Source of the DNA: Axinella damicornis
Taxonomy: Eukaryota; Porifera; Demospongiae; Axinellida; Axinellidae
Direction: 5' to 3'
Length of the DNA stretch: 64,000 nucleotides
Assembly (NCBI GenBank): GCA_963931865.1
Contig: OZ007506.1
Coordinates: forward strand, 186,001-250,000
Of the stretch, positions 63,817-64,000 are shown in pieces. Within the stretch, counting starts at the first letter, position 1; each line of letters opens with the position of its first letter. The notes under the pieces were generated by a model, which saw only the letters and a list, made by a program, of their open reading frames with translations, had not been told where the DNA came from and did no database searches. Made by a program: the position numbers and the translations under genes.

Positions 63817-64000
63817 CTGCAGAAAAAATAAACTGGGCAGTTCTGCAAACCCTACTGAGGCAATGCCCGAAAAAGTACGCTCAGAATAAATTTGTGCCAA
63901 AAGTCCCCCCCCCCCCCCCCCTTCCTTCCTGTCAGCTTTGGGGGGGAAACACTGACTACAGTGAAACAAGTCAACTGACTGCCACTTGTACTAGCCACAC

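Overview
The window is animal nuclear DNA, most plausibly from a sponge (inference). Every recognised gene is a typical metazoan spliced gene with GT-AG introns. The window is dominated by two very large membrane-anchored receptors made of scavenger-receptor cysteine-rich (SRCR) domains, a family known to be strongly expanded in sponges and in some other invertebrates. No bacterial features, rRNA, functional tRNA or CRISPR were found.

Layout, left to right. 35-2162 (+): last seven exons of cytosolic leucyl-tRNA synthetase (LARS1). 4003-16532 (-): SRCR receptor A, 23 exons, signal peptide, 10 SRCR domains, one transmembrane (TM) helix and a short tail. 16664-19679 (+): COMMD5, head to head with receptor A across only 131 bp. 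19680-22889: transposon debris (LINE fragments, foldback elements, a perfect 66-bp palindrome). 22890-53194 (+): SRCR receptor B, about 60 exons, signal peptide, 30 SRCR domains, TM and tail, about 3478 residues if it is one gene. 53357-55241 (-): NUDCD2, tail to tail with receptor B. 57189-58052 (+): a PAP2-superfamily Aur1/IPC-synthase-like membrane enzyme. 58350-63816 (-): the last four exons of RPS3, with a 3.8-kb intron holding an array of promoter/first-exon-like repeats.

Receptors A and B are paralogues on opposite strands. All domain introns are phase 1, nearly all domains are split in two exons at the same place, and both genes end with an equivalent TM exon (phase-2 exit) and tail exon. 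Both carry, next to the membrane, two copies of the same two-domain module. Receptor B grew further by tandem triplication of a six-domain block (36053-40512, 40772-44697, 45099-48612), the third copy having lost one domain.

Most non-coding novelty is repetitive: a family of foldback elements with TAGCCTCGTTCCCAG-like ends and perfect 9-bp target duplications; a 2.1-kb TA-flanked element in receptor B; and ETS/YY1/5'-splice-site modules amplified in the RPS3 intron with a dispersed copy inside that 2.1-kb element. Exon boundaries were set by hand from splice consensus, phase continuity and family knowledge. None is backed by transcripts.
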